Assembly: GCF_900113115.1 (NCBI RefSeq)
Contig: NZ_FOOF01000005.1
Location: 248,001 to 312,000 of the forward strand
Source: Duganella sp. CF458
GTDB taxonomy: Bacteria; Pseudomonadota; Gammaproteobacteria; Burkholderiales; Burkholderiaceae_D
DNA length: 64,000 bases
Direction of reading: 5' to 3'
How positions within the stretch are numbered: the first letter of the stretch is position 1; each line of letters begins with the position of its first letter. Made by a program: the position numbers and the translations under genes. A model generated the notes under the pieces. It did not search any database, was not told where the DNA came from, and saw only the letters and a program-made list of their open reading frames with translations. Of the stretch, positions 1-7,759 are shown piece after piece.

Positions 1-819
1 ACCGACGACCGCCTGGCCGCGCTGCTCACGCTCGGCCTGCAGCACGAGCAGCAGCACCAGGAGTTGATCCTTACCGACGTCAAGCACTTGCTGGCGCAGA
101 ATCCGATGACGCCAGCCTACCTGACTGGCGCCGCACCAGCCGTGCCCGCTTCGACAGGCCAGTCCTGGCAGCGCTTTGAAGGCGGGGTGCAGGAAATCGG
201 CCACCAGGGTGACGGCTTCTGCTTCGACAACGAGTTGCCGCGCCATCAGGTGTATGTCGCCCCCTTTGAGCTGTCCACGCGCCTGGTGAGTAATGCGGAC
301 TACTTAGCCTTCATCGAAGCCGGCGGCTACCGCGACCCAAGCCTGTGGCTGGCGGAAGGCTGGGACTGGATTCGCACGCAAGGCATCGAAGCCCCGCTGT
401 ACTGGCAGCTTGGGGAAGAGGGGGCAGGCTGCAGCGCATTCACCCTGCACGGCCAACAGCCGCTTGCAATGGATGCGCCGGTGACCCACATCTCGCTGTT
501 CGAAGCCGACGCCTACGCCCACTGGTCCGGCGCGCGGCTGCCGACCGAAGCCGAGTGGGAGCATGCAGCCGGTGCAGGCGCTGCGGCGCAGATGTTCGGC
601 CACTGCTGGCAATGGACCAGCAGCAGTTACGCCCCATACCCCGGCTTCCGCCCGGCAGAGGGCGCAATCGGCGAATACAACGGCAAGTTCATGGTGAACC
701 AGTACGTACTACGCGGCTCCAGCCTGGCGACCCCGCAAGGCCACAGCCGAACCAGCTACCGCAACTTCTTCCCCGCCAACGCACGCTGGCAATTCACCGG
801 CATCCGCCTCGCAAAATAA
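1..819 (+). CDS. egtB: Ergothioneine biosynthesis protein EgtB-type sulfoxide synthase, 3' part only
   Basis: The gene enters from outside the window; the frame is open from base 1 and 272 codons are visible. Residues 15-21 of this part read HEQQHQE, the HX3HXE non-haem iron motif of the DinB-like domain. A formylglycine-generating/sulfatase-modifying fold follows, with RLPTEAEWEHAAG in the middle and a PYPGFRP...YRNFFP...GIRLA ending typical of proteobacterial EgtB. EgtB enzymes join hercynine to a thiol donor with oxygen, making the sulfoxide intermediate of ergothioneine in the cytosol. No egtD (hercynine synthase) lies downstream, so it must be upstream or elsewhere. The stop codon runs into a long palindrome. 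A related enzyme, senA, lies 9 kb away and uses the same hercynine substrate. Confidence 0.85.
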   Translation, partial: TDDRLAALLTLGLQHEQQHQELILTDVKHLLAQNPMTPAYLTGAAPAVPASTGQSWQRFEGGVQEIGHQGDGFCFDNELPRHQVYVAPFELSTRLVSNADYLAFIEAGGYRDPSLWLAEGWDWIRTQGIEAPLYWQLGEEGAGCSAFTLHGQQPLAMDAPVTHISLFEADAYAHWSGARLPTEAEWEHAAGAGAAAQMFGHCWQWTSSSYAPYPGFRPAEGAIGEYNGKFMVNQYVLRGSSLATPQGHSRTSYRNFFPANARWQFTGIRLAK

Positions 820-893
820 AAGTCGGGGTCAGCTCTGGCAATCGGACATTTCGCACGCGAAATGTCCGATTGCCAGAGCTGACCCCGACTTTT
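818..893. repeat. Perfect 37-bp-arm palindrome, dispersed repeat family A copy 1
   Basis: Arms 818-854 and 857-893 are exact reverse complements with a 2-base centre. The unit reads AAAAGTCGGGGTCAG, CTCTGGCAATCGGACAT, then TTCGC at the tip. It begins on the last bases of the egtB stop codon and ends 10 bases before the stop of the convergent gene, with a T run on both sides. It would act as a bidirectional rho-independent terminator. A second copy lies at 15027-15108. Confidence 0.9.
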
Positions 894-903
894 TAGATGC
901 GAG

Positions 904-1518
904 TTACAGGCGGATGCCGAGGGCTTGTGTGATCTCTGCCTTGAACTTGGCTGCCTGGTCGGCGTTGGCAATCTCGCCGGCCAGTTTCAATGTCAGCTGG
1001 CGCAGGTCGCTGATCTCGTCGAAATAGTCCCCGCACACGATGGCGGCCATCGGGCCGATATAGGTGGCCAGGGTGTTTTCGAAGATGGTGCGCTGCGCCT
1101 GCGACAGTGTCGGCTTGTTGGACGCCGGCTTGCTTGGGGCTTCCGGTGCGGCGGCCGGGCGGCGTGCGACGCCGGCCAGCAGCGTGGACGCCGGCGAGCT
1201 GCCTTCCGGCAGTTCGGTAATGCTGCCGTACAGGTAGTCGAGAATCGCTTCGGTCGACCACGGCAGCGGCTCGTTGTTGCCCACGCTCGGACGGTCCAGG
1301 CTCATACGTGCGTTCTGGATGGTGCGCAGGATGTCCAGGCCGTCGCGGCCGCGGCGGCCGCGGCACAAGACGAACACGATGCGTCCGTTATCCAGATGGA
1401 TCTGCGCCATGCGGTTGTCATCGCTGACCAGCATGATGGTCGCGGTGTCGCCCTGGGCGCAGAAGCCGGCGATCTTGTCGAGTAACTCTACGAAAGGAGT
1501 GAACTCTGGCTGTGCCAT
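904..1518 (-). CDS. Uncharacterised two-domain protein (DUF4388/DUF8082-like), partner of the dCache gene
   Basis: 204 residues, no signal peptide or membrane segment. Residues 1-95 form a compact region resembling the DUF4388 type (HLDNGRIVFVLCRGRRG). A Pro/Ala/Ser linker spans about 105-135. A C-terminal helical domain with TLATYIGPMAAIVC and LAGEIANADQAAKFKAEI resembles the DUF8082 domain found in some signalling proteins. It lies 19 bases downstream of the double-Cache/HAMP receptor gene and is read in the same direction, so the two are probably co-transcribed and may work together in signalling. An AAGG ribosome site precedes the ATG. Domain names are from memory of motif style and tentative; the biochemical role is unknown. 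Confidence 0.7.
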   Translation of the reverse strand: MAQPEFTPFVELLDKIAGFCAQGDTATIMLVSDDNRMAQIHLDNGRIVFVLCRGRRGRDGLDILRTIQNARMSLDRPSVGNNEPLPWSTEAILDYLYGSITELPEGSSPASTLLAGVARRPAAAPEAPSKPASNKPTLSQAQRTIFENTLATYIGPMAAIVCGDYFDEISDLRQLTLKLAGEIANADQAAKFKAEITQALGIRL

Positions 1519-1537
1519 ATCAGTTCGCCTTTATCGA

Positions 1538-2605
1538 TTATTTCTTACGCAGGCGATCCATCGCCATCTGGATACTCACGCCCAAGCGTTCCACCGCACG
1601 GGCCAGCGAGCCGATTTCGTCGCCGCGGCTGGTCTGTGGAATGGTCACGTCCAGCTGGCCTTTGCTCAGTCGCTCGGCGATGTCGGTCAGGTGGTTGATC
1701 GGACGGGTCAGTTGCTTGCCCAGTACGAATGCCAGTGCGCCCACCAGGATGATAACAACGATGATCAGCAGGCGTGCTTCGCTGCGCATCTTCGACATGG
1801 CGGAATACGCTTCGTCATATTGCTGTTCAACCAGCACGGTCCAGCCTTGCGGCAGGGTGCGTACGAAACCGACCATCTTCACATCGCCGTCCATGTAGAC
1901 CTTTGGCTCGTCGGTGATGCCTTGCACTTGCAGGGCAGGGTGCTTGCTGAAGTCTTGCAGAGCGGACTTGATCTTGGTGGCGTCGCCGTGGGCGATGACT
2001 TTCTTGTCGCCGTCCAGCAGGATCGCGTGACCGGTTTCGCCGATGCGGATGTCGGTGACGGTACGCGACACTACGCCCAGGTCCATGGCCATGGTGAACA
2101 CGCCGACGATGGTGCGGTTTTCATTGCGGATCGGGACGCCGATGTTCAGCGACGGTTTGCCGCTGGTCTTGCCGATGGCTACCAGGCGGCCTTCGTCCTT
2201 GCCGGACATGATGGCCTTGAAGTAGCCGCGGTCGCCGTAGTTGAGCATCGGGTTGCCGTCGCTACGCGCCACGTCCATACCTTCGACGTTCAGGGTGTGG
2301 ATCAGGTAGACCCATTCATATGAAGCGGCGGTTGCCATCAGGATCGGGGTCTGGCGCGCGGTGTTCATGGAAATGATGTCGTCCAGGCGTGCCGCCTGGC
2401 GCATGGCGCGCATATTGGTGTCGTCCCAGCCGTTCACGCCGGTCGCCACGGTATCGGTGGTTGCGACCAGGTTTTCCGAGATTTTCGCGGTCAATTCCTG
2501 CTCAGCAGAGGAATTGCCCAGGTACCAAAGGGCGAACAGCGGCACGAGGGTCACCACGAGCAGGGTGATCAGGACTTTTTGAAAGATATTAAGTGAGAGT
2601 TTCAT
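1538..2605 (-). CDS. Double-Cache and HAMP transmembrane receptor lacking an output domain
   Basis: 355 residues. A membrane helix at about 9-30 is followed by a periplasmic dCache_1-type sensor (about 35-270, with WVYLIHTLNVEGMDVARSD, a YGDRGYFK motif and a GVPIRNE segment), a second helix at about 281-302, and a HAMP domain (about 303-355, RPINHLTDIAERLSKGQLDV). The protein stops directly after HAMP (ending DRLRKK). No methyl-accepting, kinase, GGDEF or other output domain follows, although the sensor half looks exactly like that of a chemoreceptor. No frameshifted output module is found downstream: the next gene is unrelated and starts cleanly. It could signal through a partner protein such as the adjacent gene. 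There is no good Shine-Dalgarno at the ATG. Confidence 0.85.
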   Translation of the reverse strand: MKLSLNIFQKVLITLLVVTLVPLFALWYLGNSSAEQELTAKISENLVATTDTVATGVNGWDDTNMRAMRQAARLDDIISMNTARQTPILMATAASYEWVYLIHTLNVEGMDVARSDGNPMLNYGDRGYFKAIMSGKDEGRLVAIGKTSGKPSLNIGVPIRNENRTIVGVFTMAMDLGVVSRTVTDIRIGETGHAILLDGDKKVIAHGDATKIKSALQDFSKHPALQVQGITDEPKVYMDGDVKMVGFVRTLPQGWTVLVEQQYDEAYSAMSKMRSEARLLIIVVIILVGALAFVLGKQLTRPINHLTDIAERLSKGQLDVTIPQTSRGDEIGSLARAVERLGVSIQMAMDRLRKK

Positions 2606-2963
2606 TTTTATAAATCATTCGTAATAATCGCGCTGACACAACCGCATTCGAAACACGGACGGCATCGGCAATAAGGCTTATTTCGAGGCAAAGCTGATGA
2701 ATTGCCCGAGGTTGTTTGCAGCGCCAAGCACGCTACTTCGGGCATTGCCTGAACAACAAATTTTGCGAAATCACAGGTCGCTGCTGGACCCTTGTCTAGC
2801 GTGATTTCCCTGTTGCTCAGTTTATAAGTACACGATTATACATCAGTCGGTTTCCAGCCGGAAATGATTTATGCAAATCGCGGACTGGAACCACCAGTAT
2901 ACGTATTTGCCGCCGGGAGGCAAATGCCGGGGCGGCGCAACGGCCGCCCGAATGAGAAGCTGC
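2606..2963. other. Intergenic stretch between the dCache receptor gene and leuA
   Basis: About 360 bases with lower GC than the neighbours and no convincing gene. A TATAAT on the minus strand at 2840-2835 could be the -10 of the receptor gene, leaving a 5' leader of about 225 bases; its -35 is weak. Two GC-rich hairpins follow the leuA stop (separate entry). Confidence 0.5.
2905..2949 (-). terminator. Two consecutive hairpins downstream of leuA
   Basis: Hairpin 1: GGGCGGC at 2930-2936 pairs with GCCGCCC at 2943-2949 over a 6-base loop. Hairpin 2: ATTTGCC at 2905-2911 pairs with GGCAAAT at 2919-2925 over a 7-base loop. They start 15 bases beyond the leuA stop. There is no clear T run, so a 3'-end stabiliser or rho-assisted terminator is possible. 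Confidence 0.4.
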
Positions 2964-4661
2964 TCAGGCTTCGGCTTGTGCGATGCTAGCCGAGGCTTCG
3001 GCTGTCAGTGCGATCTGGCGGTTGATGGCGCTCAGCACGGCCTTGAACGATGCGGTGACGATATTGCTGTCGATGCCCGCGCCGAACAGGGTAGGGCCGC
3101 CGTCCAGGCGCAGTTCGACGTAGCAGGCCGCCTTGGCGTTGGCGCCGTGGCCGATGGCGTGCTCGTGGTAGTCCATCAGCGTGACGTCCAGGCCGAGCGC
3201 GTCGACGAAGGCATCGATCGGGCCGTTGCCGCCGCCTTGCAGCGACATCGAAGCCTTGTTGTGCAGCAGGCCAATGTCGATCTGCACCGGCTCGTCGCTG
3301 GAACTGTCCTCCACCATCTTGTGCGATACGTAGGCGTAAGGCGTGGATTGGTTCAGGTACTCGCTTTCGAAGATCCGGTGGATGCCTTCGGACGTGATTT
3401 CCAGGCCGGTCTGGTCGGCCACTTTCTGCACCGCGCGGCTGAATTCAATCTGCAGGCGGCGCGGCAATTCAAGGCCGTAGTCCTGTTCCAGCAGGTAGGC
3501 CATGCCGCCCTTGCCGGACTGGCTGTTGACGCGGATGACGGCGTCGTAGCTGCGGCCCAGGTCCTGCGGGTCGATCGGCAGGTAAGGAATCTCCCAAGGC
3601 GCGCCTTCCTGCTGCTTGGCGAAGCCTTTCTTGATCGCGTCCTGGTGCGAGCCGGAGAAGGCGGTGAATACCAGGTCGCCCACGTAAGGATGGCGCGGAT
3701 GCACCAGCAACTGGTTGCATTCCTCGACCACTTTGCGCACCGAATCGATGTCGGAGAAGTCCAGGCCCGGATGTACGCCCTGGGTATACAGGTTCAGCGC
3801 CAAGGTCACCAGGTCGACGTTGCCGGTGCGCTCGCCGTTGCCGAACAGGCAGCCTTCGACGCGTTCGGCGCCGGCCATCACGGCAAACTCGGCGGCGGCG
3901 ATGCCGGTGCCGCGGTCATTGTGCGGGTGGACGGAGATGATGATGGCATCGCGGCGCTCCAGCTTGCGCGACATCCATTCGATCTGGTCGGCGTAGATGT
4001 TCGGGGTCGAGCATTCGACGGTGGCCGGCAAGTTGACGATCATTTTCTTGTCCGGGGTCGGCTGCCAGACGGCGGAGACGGCGTCCACGATGTGCTTGGC
4101 GAAATCCAGCTCGGTGGTGGAGAAGGACTCCGGCGTGTATTCGTAGGTCCAGTCGGTTTCCGGATGCTGGGCCAGCAGCTCTTTCACCAGCTTGGTGCCG
4201 CTGGTCGCGATGGCGGTGATTTCTTCGCGGCTGGCGCCGAACACCACCTTGCGGAATACCGGTGCGGTGGAGTTATACATGTGCACGATGGCGCGCTTGG
4301 CGCCGATGCACGATTCCACGGTGCGGCGGATCAGTTCTTCCCGGGCCTGGGTCAACACGATGATGGTGACGTCGTCCGGAATGCGGTCCTCTTCGATCAG
4401 CTTGCGCACGAAATCGAAATCGGTCTGCGAGGCGGACGGGAAGCCCACTTCGATTTCCTTCAGGCCCACCTTGATCAACAGCTCGAAGAACTTGATTTTC
4501 TTCTCCACGCTCATCGGCTCGATCAGCGCCTGGTTGCCATCGCGCAGGTCGGTGCTCATCCAGGTCGGTGGCTTGGAAATAACAGCGTTCGGCCAGGTGC
4601 GGTCGGTCAGGCCGACGGTCGGATACGGACGATATTTCGCGGCAGGGTTCTTCAACATCAT
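2964..4661 (-). CDS. leuA: 2-isopropylmalate synthase (type 2, long form)
   Basis: 565 residues. It condenses acetyl-CoA with 2-ketoisovalerate, the committed step of leucine synthesis, in the cytosol. The HMGL-like TIM-barrel carries DLRDGNQAL at 38-46 and the metal-binding HPHND at 245-249; [10 protein letters not shown] lies downstream. The C-terminal LeuA dimer/allosteric domain (about 440-555, with [17 protein letters not shown]) binds leucine for feedback control. The length and the [14 protein letters not shown] start match the long LeuA found in many beta- and actinobacteria. AGGAG stands 7 bases before the first of two adjacent ATGs. The gene is preceded by a leucine-rich leader peptide and a TTGACA promoter, so attenuation by leucyl-tRNA is likely. 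leuB, leuC and leuD are not in this window. Confidence 0.95.
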   Translation of the reverse strand: MMLKNPAAKYRPYPTVGLTDRTWPNAVISKPPTWMSTDLRDGNQALIEPMSVEKKIKFFELLIKVGLKEIEVGFPSASQTDFDFVRKLIEEDRIPDDVTIIVLTQAREELIRRTVESCIGAKRAIVHMYNSTAPVFRKVVFGASREEITAIATSGTKLVKELLAQHPETDWTYEYTPESFSTTELDFAKHIVDAVSAVWQPTPDKKMIVNLPATVECSTPNIYADQIEWMSRKLERRDAIIISVHPHNDRGTGIAAAEFAVMAGAERVEGCLFGNGERTGNVDLVTLALNLYTQGVHPGLDFSDIDSVRKVVEECNQLLVHPRHPYVGDLVFTAFSGSHQDAIKKGFAKQQEGAPWEIPYLPIDPQDLGRSYDAVIRVNSQSGKGGMAYLLEQDYGLELPRRLQIEFSRAVQKVADQTGLEITSEGIHRIFESEYLNQSTPYAYVSHKMVEDSSSDEPVQIDIGLLHNKASMSLQGGGNGPIDAFVDALGLDVTLMDYHEHAIGHGANAKAACYVELRLDGGPTLFGAGIDSNIVTASFKAVLSAINRQIALTAEASASIAQAEA

Positions 4662-4742
4662 GGTGATACTCCTGTTTTTTCAAATTTTGGGAAACCGGGA
4701 CGTGGCGCGAGGGCGGCCGACGCGGGTACTACAAGGGGGAAA

Positions 4743-4820
4743 TCAGGCGCGTGCCCGTAGTAGCGCGCCTAGTAGTAGGGCGCCTGGCAGCTGTGCGGAA
4801 ATGTGCAAATGCGAGGTCAT
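4743..4820 (-). CDS. Leucine-rich leader peptide upstream of leuA (LeuL-like)
   Basis: 25 codons plus TGA, ending 81 bases before the leuA start. Seven of 25 residues are leucine. Near the end comes a run of three CTA codons, then two residues (GGC GCG), then two more CTA codons. CTA is a rare leucine codon in GC-rich genomes, and neighbouring genes here use CTG almost exclusively. This is the signature of a translation-attenuation leader, in which ribosome stalling on scarce Leu-tRNA changes RNA folding before the structural gene. The -10 box ends 8 bases before the ATG and no Shine-Dalgarno is present, so the leader would be read from a leaderless or nearly leaderless transcript. The downstream terminator is not obvious by eye. 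Confidence 0.7.
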   Translation of the reverse strand: MTSHLHISAQLPGALLLGALLRARA

Positions 4821-4828
4821 GTCGACCA

Positions 4829-4857
4829 ATGTAAGGCAGCGCATTTGGCCTTGTCAA
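4829..4857 (-). promoter_or_regulatory. Sigma-70 promoter of the leader peptide-leuA transcript
   Basis: On the minus strand TTGACA (4857-4852), 17-base spacer, TTACAT (4834-4829). This is a perfect -35 and a 4/6 -10. The predicted start is about 4820-4823, at or just before the leader ATG. Confidence 0.75.
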
Positions 4858-4904
4858 GAAAAAATCTCGGCGGTAATTTACGATGTTTTCGCGCTTTATG
4901 CTGC

Positions 4905-4910
4905 TAGAAT
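4905..4910 (+). promoter_or_regulatory. Candidate -10 box of the Lrp/AsnC gene
   Basis: TAGAAT at 4905-4910, 27 bases before the chosen ATG. No good -35 is seen. It lies about 50 bases from the divergent leuA-leader promoter, so a regulator bound between them could affect both. Confidence 0.4.
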
Positions 4911-4937
4911 GCGGTGATTGGCGAGGAAAAATCGAAT

Positions 4938-5387
4938 ATGGATAGGATTGATCGAGCAATAATCGGGCTTTTGCGGGATGATGCGAGGATAAGTTTTAAG
5001 GATTTAGGCGAGCGCGTGAGCCTCAGCGCGAACACGGTGGCGGACCGCGTGCGCCGCCTGGTGGCCGACGGCGCCATTCTCGGCTTCGAAGCGCGCATCG
5101 ACCACGCAGCCCTCGGCCTGCACCTGCAAGCCTATATCGACGTGAAGCTGAAGTCGGGCACGAATACCCACGAATTCGAAGAGATTGTGAAGACCATTCC
5201 CGGCGTGCTGGAAGTGGCGCTGCTGACCGGGAATTACGATGGCCTGCTGCGCGTGGCGTGCAAGGACCAGGCCCATTTGCTGCGCCTGATCGACACCCTG
5301 CGCGACCGCGCGGGCGTGCAGGACACTTACAGCCGTGTGATCCTGCACCAGACTCCGGTCAGCGCGCCGCTGTCTGTGACAGAATAG
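4938..5387 (+). CDS. Lrp/AsnC family transcriptional regulator
   Basis: 149 residues. An N-terminal winged helix-turn-helix (about 1-60: IDRAIIGLLRDDARISFKDL, then SANTVADRVRRL) is followed by an AsnC/Lrp ligand-binding (RAM) domain (about 65-140, VLEVALLTGNYDGLLRV). The ATG at 4938 is preceded by GAGGA at 10 bases; a GTG 24 bases upstream is possible but would lengthen the protein past the usual Lrp start. The gene diverges from leuA and its leader, so an amino-acid-responsive effect on leuA is plausible but unproven. The first 90 bases are A/T-richer than the rest. The exact ligand cannot be read from the sequence. Confidence 0.88.
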   Translation: MDRIDRAIIGLLRDDARISFKDLGERVSLSANTVADRVRRLVADGAILGFEARIDHAALGLHLQAYIDVKLKSGTNTHEFEEIVKTIPGVLEVALLTGNYDGLLRVACKDQAHLLRLIDTLRDRAGVQDTYSRVILHQTPVSAPLSVTE

Positions 5388-5417
5388 CGGCCCCGATGTG
5401 TTGATTGCGGAATTCCG

Positions 5418-6050
5418 ATGCAAAAGCTGAATGCAGAATTGAGCCGACTTTACCTTGCGCCGCCCGCTGGCGGCACCCGTCGCATTTCCCTGGCGTTCAG
5501 GAAGCTGGCCGGTGATGGCGAGACAGGACACTGGGAGCGGCTGTGCAGCGTCGCCAATGCGCTGCAAGCGGAGCTGGGCTTGCCGGCTCCTGCCGTCAGC
5601 ATTTCCGGTGCGGGCGCGTTCGGCCTCTGGCTCTCGCTGGAAAAGCCTGTAACAGCGGAGCAAGCGCAGGAGTTCGCAAAGCTGGTTTGTCCCGACGCGG
5701 AGACGGCTGCGGCGGCACTGCCGCCATTCCTTGATCAGGCCAGCGGCAAATGGGCAGCCTTCATCCATCCAGGCATGGGCGCATCCTTTGCGGGCGATGA
5801 GGGGCTCGACATGCAGCCGCCGGAAGCGGGGCAGCTCGCCCTGCTCGAAGGATTGGAATGCATCGGGCCTGCGCAGTTCGCGCAAGCCCTGGATCAATTG
5901 CGACAGTCTGCCGGAGCCGCGCCGCAAGTTGCGGCAACGGCTCGCGCCACCGCGGCGGAAGGCCTGCTGCTGAACGATGCGACGCTGGAAGACATCGTCA
6001 ACTTCCTCCATTCAAAAAACATCGAGCCTACCTTCCGCTTCCTGAAATAA
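5418..6050 (+). CDS. Hypothetical protein
   Basis: 210 residues with no signal peptide or membrane helix. I do not recognise the family. The N-terminal half contains GAFGLWLSLEKPVTAEQAQEF and a PPFLDQASGKWAAFIHPGMG stretch, followed by an Ala-rich linker and a short C-terminal helix ending in TLEDIVNFLHSKNIEP. Codon use matches the neighbours. It starts 30 bases after the Lrp gene in the same direction and overlaps the convergent PilZ gene by 23 bases at the 3' end. Co-transcription with the Lrp gene is likely from the short gap. Confidence 0.65.
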   Translation: MQKLNAELSRLYLAPPAGGTRRISLAFRKLAGDGETGHWERLCSVANALQAELGLPAPAVSISGAGAFGLWLSLEKPVTAEQAQEFAKLVCPDAETAAAALPPFLDQASGKWAAFIHPGMGASFAGDEGLDMQPPEAGQLALLEGLECIGPAQFAQALDQLRQSAGAAPQVAATARATAAEGLLLNDATLEDIVNFLHSKNIEPTFRFLK

Positions 6051-6831
6051 GCGGTAGTTGGGCGGCGAGTTGTGCGGCGGTTTCGGCCGCCACATTGATG
6101 AACATGCAGCCGATATGGAGCTGTTCGCCCAGCAGGAAAGAGCGAAAGCCGCGTGTGAAGCGGACTTCCAGCTCGGTGGCGATTTCGACTTCCTCTCCCA
6201 GTTCCAGCACGACATCCGGGATCTTGCGCCCTTTGAGCAAGCCTTTCGCTTCGAGCTTCGAGCAGCGCAGTCCGATTCCGCCTAGCGAAAGATCGTAAAT
6301 CGGCAGCTGGTACGTGTGGCCGTTCAACACGAACGAGGCCATGAAGTTTGCGCCCAGCGGCGTCTCGATGCGCTCCGCGGCACGCCGGTCCAATACCGCG
6401 CAGGTTTCCGGGAATGTCATCGGGATGAGATGCGGCTTGCCGGGGACCGAGCCCCATTCCTGGCTGGACAGGCGGAATTGCACCTTGGCCGTGCGCAGCC
6501 AGGTGACAAAGGTGATCTTGCCGGGCGGGAGGAGCGCCCCCTCATTCAGCTCAATCACAAAATGCGGCAGTTCGGGGTCGACCGACAGAACGCGCCCAAG
6601 TACCACGTCGCGGCTGCCTGCCGCGTACATCGAGATCGCATCGCCGCGCGCGGCCAGGAGCGTCAGGGCGTCGCCAATATCGTCCTCGCTCGTCATTTCG
6701 TACGAACTGGCGGTAGCCAGGAAGGGCGCTAGCGCGTCTTGCGGCCGCGGCGGACCTTTGCGGATCGGGACGGCATGTGGCTCATTGAGCAGCATATCGC
6801 TTGTCCATGGGACTGGTGATGAGTCCATCAT
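6028..6831 (-). CDS. YcgR-like flagellar brake protein with PilZ domain
   Basis: 267 residues from the ATG at 6831. The frame is open further upstream, but that extension reads into the preceding gene and is not protein-like. An N-terminal YcgR-type beta-barrel (about 45-140) is followed by a PilZ domain (about 145-255). Both parts of the cyclic-di-GMP signature are intact: R150-x3-R154, and D180-x-S182-x-x-G185 in DLSLGGIG. YcgR proteins bind cyclic-di-GMP and slow or bias the flagellar motor; whether this one does is inference. The gene is 49 bases downstream of the senC-linked membrane protein gene and has no strong ribosome site. A GGDEF-EAL protein and a second PilZ protein are encoded elsewhere in the window. 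Confidence 0.8.
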   Translation of the reverse strand: MMDSSPVPWTSDMLLNEPHAVPIRKGPPRPQDALAPFLATASSYEMTSEDDIGDALTLLAARGDAISMYAAGSRDVVLGRVLSVDPELPHFVIELNEGALLPPGKITFVTWLRTAKVQFRLSSQEWGSVPGKPHLIPMTFPETCAVLDRRAAERIETPLGANFMASFVLNGHTYQLPIYDLSLGGIGLRCSKLEAKGLLKGRKIPDVVLELGEEVEIATELEVRFTRGFRSFLLGEQLHIGCMFINVAAETAAQLAAQLPLISGSGR

Positions 6832-6880
6832 AGGATGCGAATTGCCAAATGGCAACCTGTTTTGAAATCTTGAAAAGTGC

Positions 6881-7759
6881 CTAGTAAAAGCGAATGCCAG
6901 GTCGAAGCAGGAGCTGGAACAACAGCAGCAGGCCAAGCACCATGCCAAGCGGCCATGCGAGCGATACGGCCGTAGCGCTGGGTCGATCGGCGGCCGGCTC
7001 GGCACGCCATGCGCCAGCCTGGATCCACGCCAGGCCGATGAAACTTACGACGACCGGCACCATCAGCACCTCGATCCATTCGCGTGGAATACGGAACAGC
7101 AAGATGACGGGAAGGGCAAGCAAGGCCGGAAGGGTCGCAACCCTGAACAGGAATTGCTGGCGCGGCCCTTGGCCAGGCAACAAGCTTCCCAACCATCCTG
7201 CGGCAATAGGAATCAGGGTCAATGCGATCAGCGCCAGGACGGTTTTTATGTTTGCTCCCAGGCCAAGGTAGCGCATGAACATGCCAAGGTCGCTTTGATC
7301 GCTGATGGCGCCAATGACGATTTGCGGAAGCGCCATGAACAAGCCGCTATAGCCCATCCAGAACAGGAAGAGGCGGCTTGCTGCGGATCGTCCAAGGCAG
7401 CGCCGCAGCAGGAGCGCGCAAAAGCTGCCGCTTGCAAGCGTAGCCATTGCGCCGGTGCCTTGGAACAGGCTGGCCAGCGGGTTGATGCCTTCCCAGCCGT
7501 GATTGTTGTGGAACAGGGTGGGCCGCAATCCTGGCGTGAGCGCCTTGGGCAAGACCAGGAACAACTCCTGGATGAAGAAGGTCAGGTTGAAGGCCAGGAC
7601 GTAGAGCAGCGCCGACATGACCGTGAGCTTCCAGTCCCAGCGCACGGAAGGGGCTTGCTCAAGACGAGGCCCCCTGGCATATCCCGCCAGCCAAAGCGCC
7701 AGCGGCCCCACAACGACTACGAGGGCGGTCGCGAAGCCGATGACGCCTACAGCTGCCAT
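6881..7759 (-). CDS. Multi-pass membrane protein translationally coupled to senC
   Basis: 292 residues from the ATG at 7759, which shares its A with the last base of the senC TGA stop (TGATG), a classic coupled start. A TTG one codon earlier is also possible. About 7-8 hydrophobic helices are visible (about 4-26, 46-71, 100-120, 128-152, 172-192, 205-225, 228-248, 264-286). A conserved-looking polar motif, HNNHGW, occurs at 84-89 in a loop after helix 2, which itself contains QE at 64-65. The family is not one I can name. Coupling to the selenophosphate synthetase suggests a role linked to selenium or selenoneine, for example transport or membrane-side handling. That is inference from position only. 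Confidence 0.75.
   Translation of the reverse strand: MAAVGVIGFATALVVVVGPLALWLAGYARGPRLEQAPSVRWDWKLTVMSALLYVLAFNLTFFIQELFLVLPKALTPGLRPTLFHNNHGWEGINPLASLFQGTGAMATLASGSFCALLLRRCLGRSAASRLFLFWMGYSGLFMALPQIVIGAISDQSDLGMFMRYLGLGANIKTVLALIALTLIPIAAGWLGSLLPGQGPRQQFLFRVATLPALLALPVILLFRIPREWIEVLMVPVVVSFIGLAWIQAGAWRAEPAADRPSATAVSLAWPLGMVLGLLLLFQLLLRPGIRFY

Noticed and set aside
2641..2700. Possible sigma-28 (FliA) promoter for the dCache receptor (GCCGATGC on the minus strand)
   Set aside because: The -10-like element is present but no TAAA -35 at the required distance.
2871..4760. 629-codon open frame on the plus strand opposite leuA
   Set aside because: It is the antisense shadow of leuA in GC-rich DNA: residue composition is rich in His, Gly, Val and Arg with no domain, and leuA is unambiguous.
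4729..4959. 76-codon minus-strand frame upstream of leuA
   Set aside because: It overlaps the leader in another frame, contains the promoter and has no ribosome site; the 25-codon CTA-rich frame explains the region better.
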